This document shows positions 62,918-64,000 of a DNA stretch of 64,000 nt, piece after piece (the first letter of the stretch is position 1; every line of letters starts with the position of its first letter). Under the pieces are notes generated by a model. That model saw only the letters and a list, made by a program, of their open reading frames with translations. It searched no databases and was not told the DNA's origin. Both the position numbers and the translations under genes were made by a program. The DNA comes from Chrysomallon squamiferum (taxonomy: Eukaryota > Mollusca > Gastropoda > Neomphalida > Peltospiridae), in NCBI GenBank assembly GCA_012295275.1, contig CM022672.1, positions 25,096,430 through 25,160,429 of the forward strand. The letters are read 5' to 3'.

Positions 62918-64000
62918 GTGATAATGATGATAAAGTTAATAAAAATAACAATATAATGATGATGTTTATAATAGTAATGATAAAATGATGATGATAATGG
63001 TGTTGGTGATGATGGTCATGATGATAATAAAGTTAATAATAATGATGATGATGATGATAATGATGATAGTGGTGGTGGTGGTGGTGGTGGTTATAAATAA
63101 AGAAATATCCTATTACGTGTTGGTTTTCTGAACAAGACGTTATTAATCCTATTCGACACGACTTTATTTTCTCATTGTTGCAGAAAATCGTTAAGCAGTC
63201 TCTTAGTGCAGAGATCAAGGGCGAATCGAGAATTTCAGAAAAAGGGGGTATTGAAGAGAGTTTTTATATATATGGAAAATTAACAACAAAAACCATAACA
63301 ATAACAACAACACAACAACACCCAACATCAACAACGAAAACGCCAAAATTAGGCTATTAGAAGAAAAAAAACGCCTTTTTGCAAATTACAGATCGGCGGC
63401 CCCTTCTATTCCTCAACCGGTTTCTGGCGGTGTTATTTCAAAACTTAGAGACTTTTTGCTCCGCCTCTGTGTAACTTTTCGCATCAATCAATCAGTTGAC
63501 GTATGTAAATAGTCTCCCCTGTTCTGCTCACTGACGCAAGCAGTCGATCCTTTATTCGTGCGCGTTTCAGTGTTTGTCTTCTAATGATGCTTGTAAGACG
63601 ATTATGGCTGCACAGAAATGCACTTTTTTTTCTCTCCTGTTTTAATCTTTTCGTTTCGCTCGTTCGTTCTTTCTTTTTTCTTTTTTTTTGATTTTTTTCG
63701 TCTTCAGTCAAAATATTGTAAAGTTTCTATTGCTGTTTGACTGACGGGAGAATGAAAAATAGTTTAGGTAATACTTAGAACGAAAGCAACATTCTGTAAT
63801 GTCTTTAACATGTATAGAGATATTCATACCCACACTCACTCATACGCACACACAAACACGTACATGAATAGGCTGTATACATATATATATTTATATACCC
63901 ACAAAATAAAATAGTTCTATGATTTTTAAGTCTGTTATTTAAAAAAAAAAAAAAAAAAAAAAATTACTTTAACCATTTGATATTTTCATATAACGGATTC
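61601..64000. other. no supported gene; simple repeats
   Basis: ACT/CTA triplets 61975-62110, (ACC)n 62119-62143, AT/TG tracts 62335-62435, (AAT)n then (GAT)n 62836-62926, (GGT)n near 63069-63092 and poly-A 63940-63963. 63390-63600 is less AT-rich and could be a promoter or first exon of a gene to the right, but no start with a donor was convincing. Confidence 0.4.

Overview
The window is AT-rich animal nuclear DNA with spliceosomal GT-AG introns, many microsatellites and several mobile-element relics. Two conserved animal genes could be rebuilt exon by exon. I favour a mollusc or another lophotrochozoan. This rests on gene content, a tRNA-derived SINE type I associate from memory with mollusc genomes, and a Cys/Trp module resembling one in mollusc surface proteins. 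The species cannot be read from the sequence.

Layout. 1-4400 is non-coding and UTR-like; it holds a perfect hairpin and a weak minus-strand membrane-tail ORF. 4516-17057 (+) is an 11-exon SOHLH2-type bHLH gene coding for 631 aa. Its 6.7 kb first intron holds SINEs, microsatellites and a tandem duplication carrying CACGTG E-boxes. 17058-21400 is its 3' side, with one possible alternative last exon. 21446-25737 (-) holds candidate exons of membrane-protein genes and two MITE-like elements. 27032-36138 (-) is a complete 15-exon SCFD2 gene coding for 676 aa. 37169-41300 (+) is a tandem repeat followed by a decayed multi-exon coding relic. 41578-46241 (-) has a signal-peptide exon, a transmembrane exon and a long tail exon made of twelve 10-residue repeats. 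43500-64000 is repeat-dense, with a 284-bp MITE with perfect ends, a foldback palindrome, a LINE 3' end, a gypsy-type integrase relic, long CT/GA tracts, minisatellites and several small candidate exons.

How the genes work together. SOHLH2 is a germ-cell transcription factor and SCFD2 a Sec1/Munc18-like trafficking protein; no functional link between them is visible. The least explained part is a set of minus-strand exons that look like type I single-pass membrane proteins, with signal-peptide exons ending in phase 1 and transmembrane exons of phase 1 in and phase 2 out. They share exon phases but differ in sequence. Their ectodomains are mostly not found here, and one exon carries an apparent frameshift.

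All calls come from reading translations, splice signals and phase continuity by eye. No alignment or database search was run.
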